Shown: in pieces, positions 5,403 to 5,551 of the stretch
How the letters are laid out: the number at the start of each line of letters is the position of its first letter
Position numbering within the stretch: position 1 is the first letter of the stretch
From: Bacteroidota bacterium
GTDB lineage: Bacteria; Bacteroidota; Bacteroidia; J057
Reading direction: 5' to 3'
Length of the DNA: 5,551 nt
NCBI GenBank assembly: GCA_004292985.1
Contig: RDXT01000338.1
Span: 1-5,551, forward strand
Made by a program: the position numbers and the translations under genes
Notes under the pieces: model-generated
Database searches by the model: none
What the model was told of the DNA's origin: nothing
What the model saw: only the letters and a program-made list of their open reading frames with translations

Positions 5403-5551
5403 ATGAGCATCCCTTCCGCACCCAAAACCTTCATCCTTCTCCACGGCTCCTGGCACAGCGCCTGGAACTGGCACCGCCTCATCCCTATCCTCGAAAGCCG
5501 GGGCCACCGCGTCATTGCTCCCGATCTGCCGGGCATGGGCCGCGACAAAAC
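5403..5551 (+). CDS. Alpha/beta hydrolase, N-terminal part only (runs off the window)
   Basis: The first 49 codons are in the window. They show the start of an alpha/beta-hydrolase fold: a short lead, strand TFILLHGSWHSAWNW (residues 9-23) with the oxyanion-hole HG, then the RGHRVIAPDLPGMGRDK stretch (33-49). This resembles EstC, pyrethroid-hydrolase and plant SABP2/hydroxynitrile-lyase-like esterases more than lipases. The catalytic Ser, Asp and His lie beyond the edge, so activity cannot be judged. The ATG at 5403 is the only suitable start before the conserved strand. The gene is divergent from the monooxygenase gene, and a shared pathway is possible but unproven. Confidence 0.85.
   Translation, partial: MSIPSAPKTFILLHGSWHSAWNWHRLIPILESRGHRVIAPDLPGMGRDK

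Noticed and set aside
1..5551. tRNA, rRNA, CRISPR array, insertion sequence or phage attachment site
   Set aside because: None was seen on either strand by eye; the only repeats are the operator pair, the 9-bp tandem units and the hairpins listed.

Overview
The window looks like chromosomal DNA of a member of the Bacteroidota. Three things point there: a carboxy-terminal domain resembling the type IX secretion (T9SS) type A sorting signal, a TonB-plug-like segment fused to an M56 peptidase, and promoter boxes of the Bacteroidota form TAnnTTTG with an upstream TTTG/TTG. Base composition is mixed, from about 45% to 70% G+C in the 60-base lines counted. The genus cannot be told from the sequence.

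Left half (1-2700): a two-gene operon on the minus strand. A BlaI/MecI-family repressor (2179-2562) overlaps by 4 bases (ATGA) the gene for its presumed partner, an M56/BlaR1-type membrane metallopeptidase (182-2182). The peptidase has no penicillin-binding sensor domain. Its periplasmic tail instead holds one clear and one degenerate TonB-plug-like segment and ends in a T9SS-type domain. The promoter (2590-2621) carries a palindromic operator between its -33 and -7 boxes, and a second copy of the palindrome lies 30 bp upstream, centre to centre. The operon ends in a hairpin terminator (71-115), and another leftward terminator (2663-2692) insulates it from upstream transcription.

Middle (2700-4240): a small unrecognised plus-strand ORF (2704-2892), a three-unit 9-bp tandem repeat (2925-2951), and a minus-strand gene for an exported protein with two BamE-like repeats and a DxDxDG loop (2991-4238).

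Right end (4271-5551): an LLM-class flavin-dependent monooxygenase on the minus strand (4271-5296), whose -7 box lies 4 bases before its ATG, so its mRNA is probably leaderless. Divergent from it is the start of an alpha/beta hydrolase gene (5403 to the window edge). The monooxygenase and the exported-protein gene are 32 bases apart on one strand and may share a transcript.

The most interesting item is the repressor/peptidase pair. It has the layout of a BlaI-BlaR1 proteolytic relay, but the sensor is replaced by outer-membrane-type modules, and no beta-lactamase or other target gene lies in the operon.
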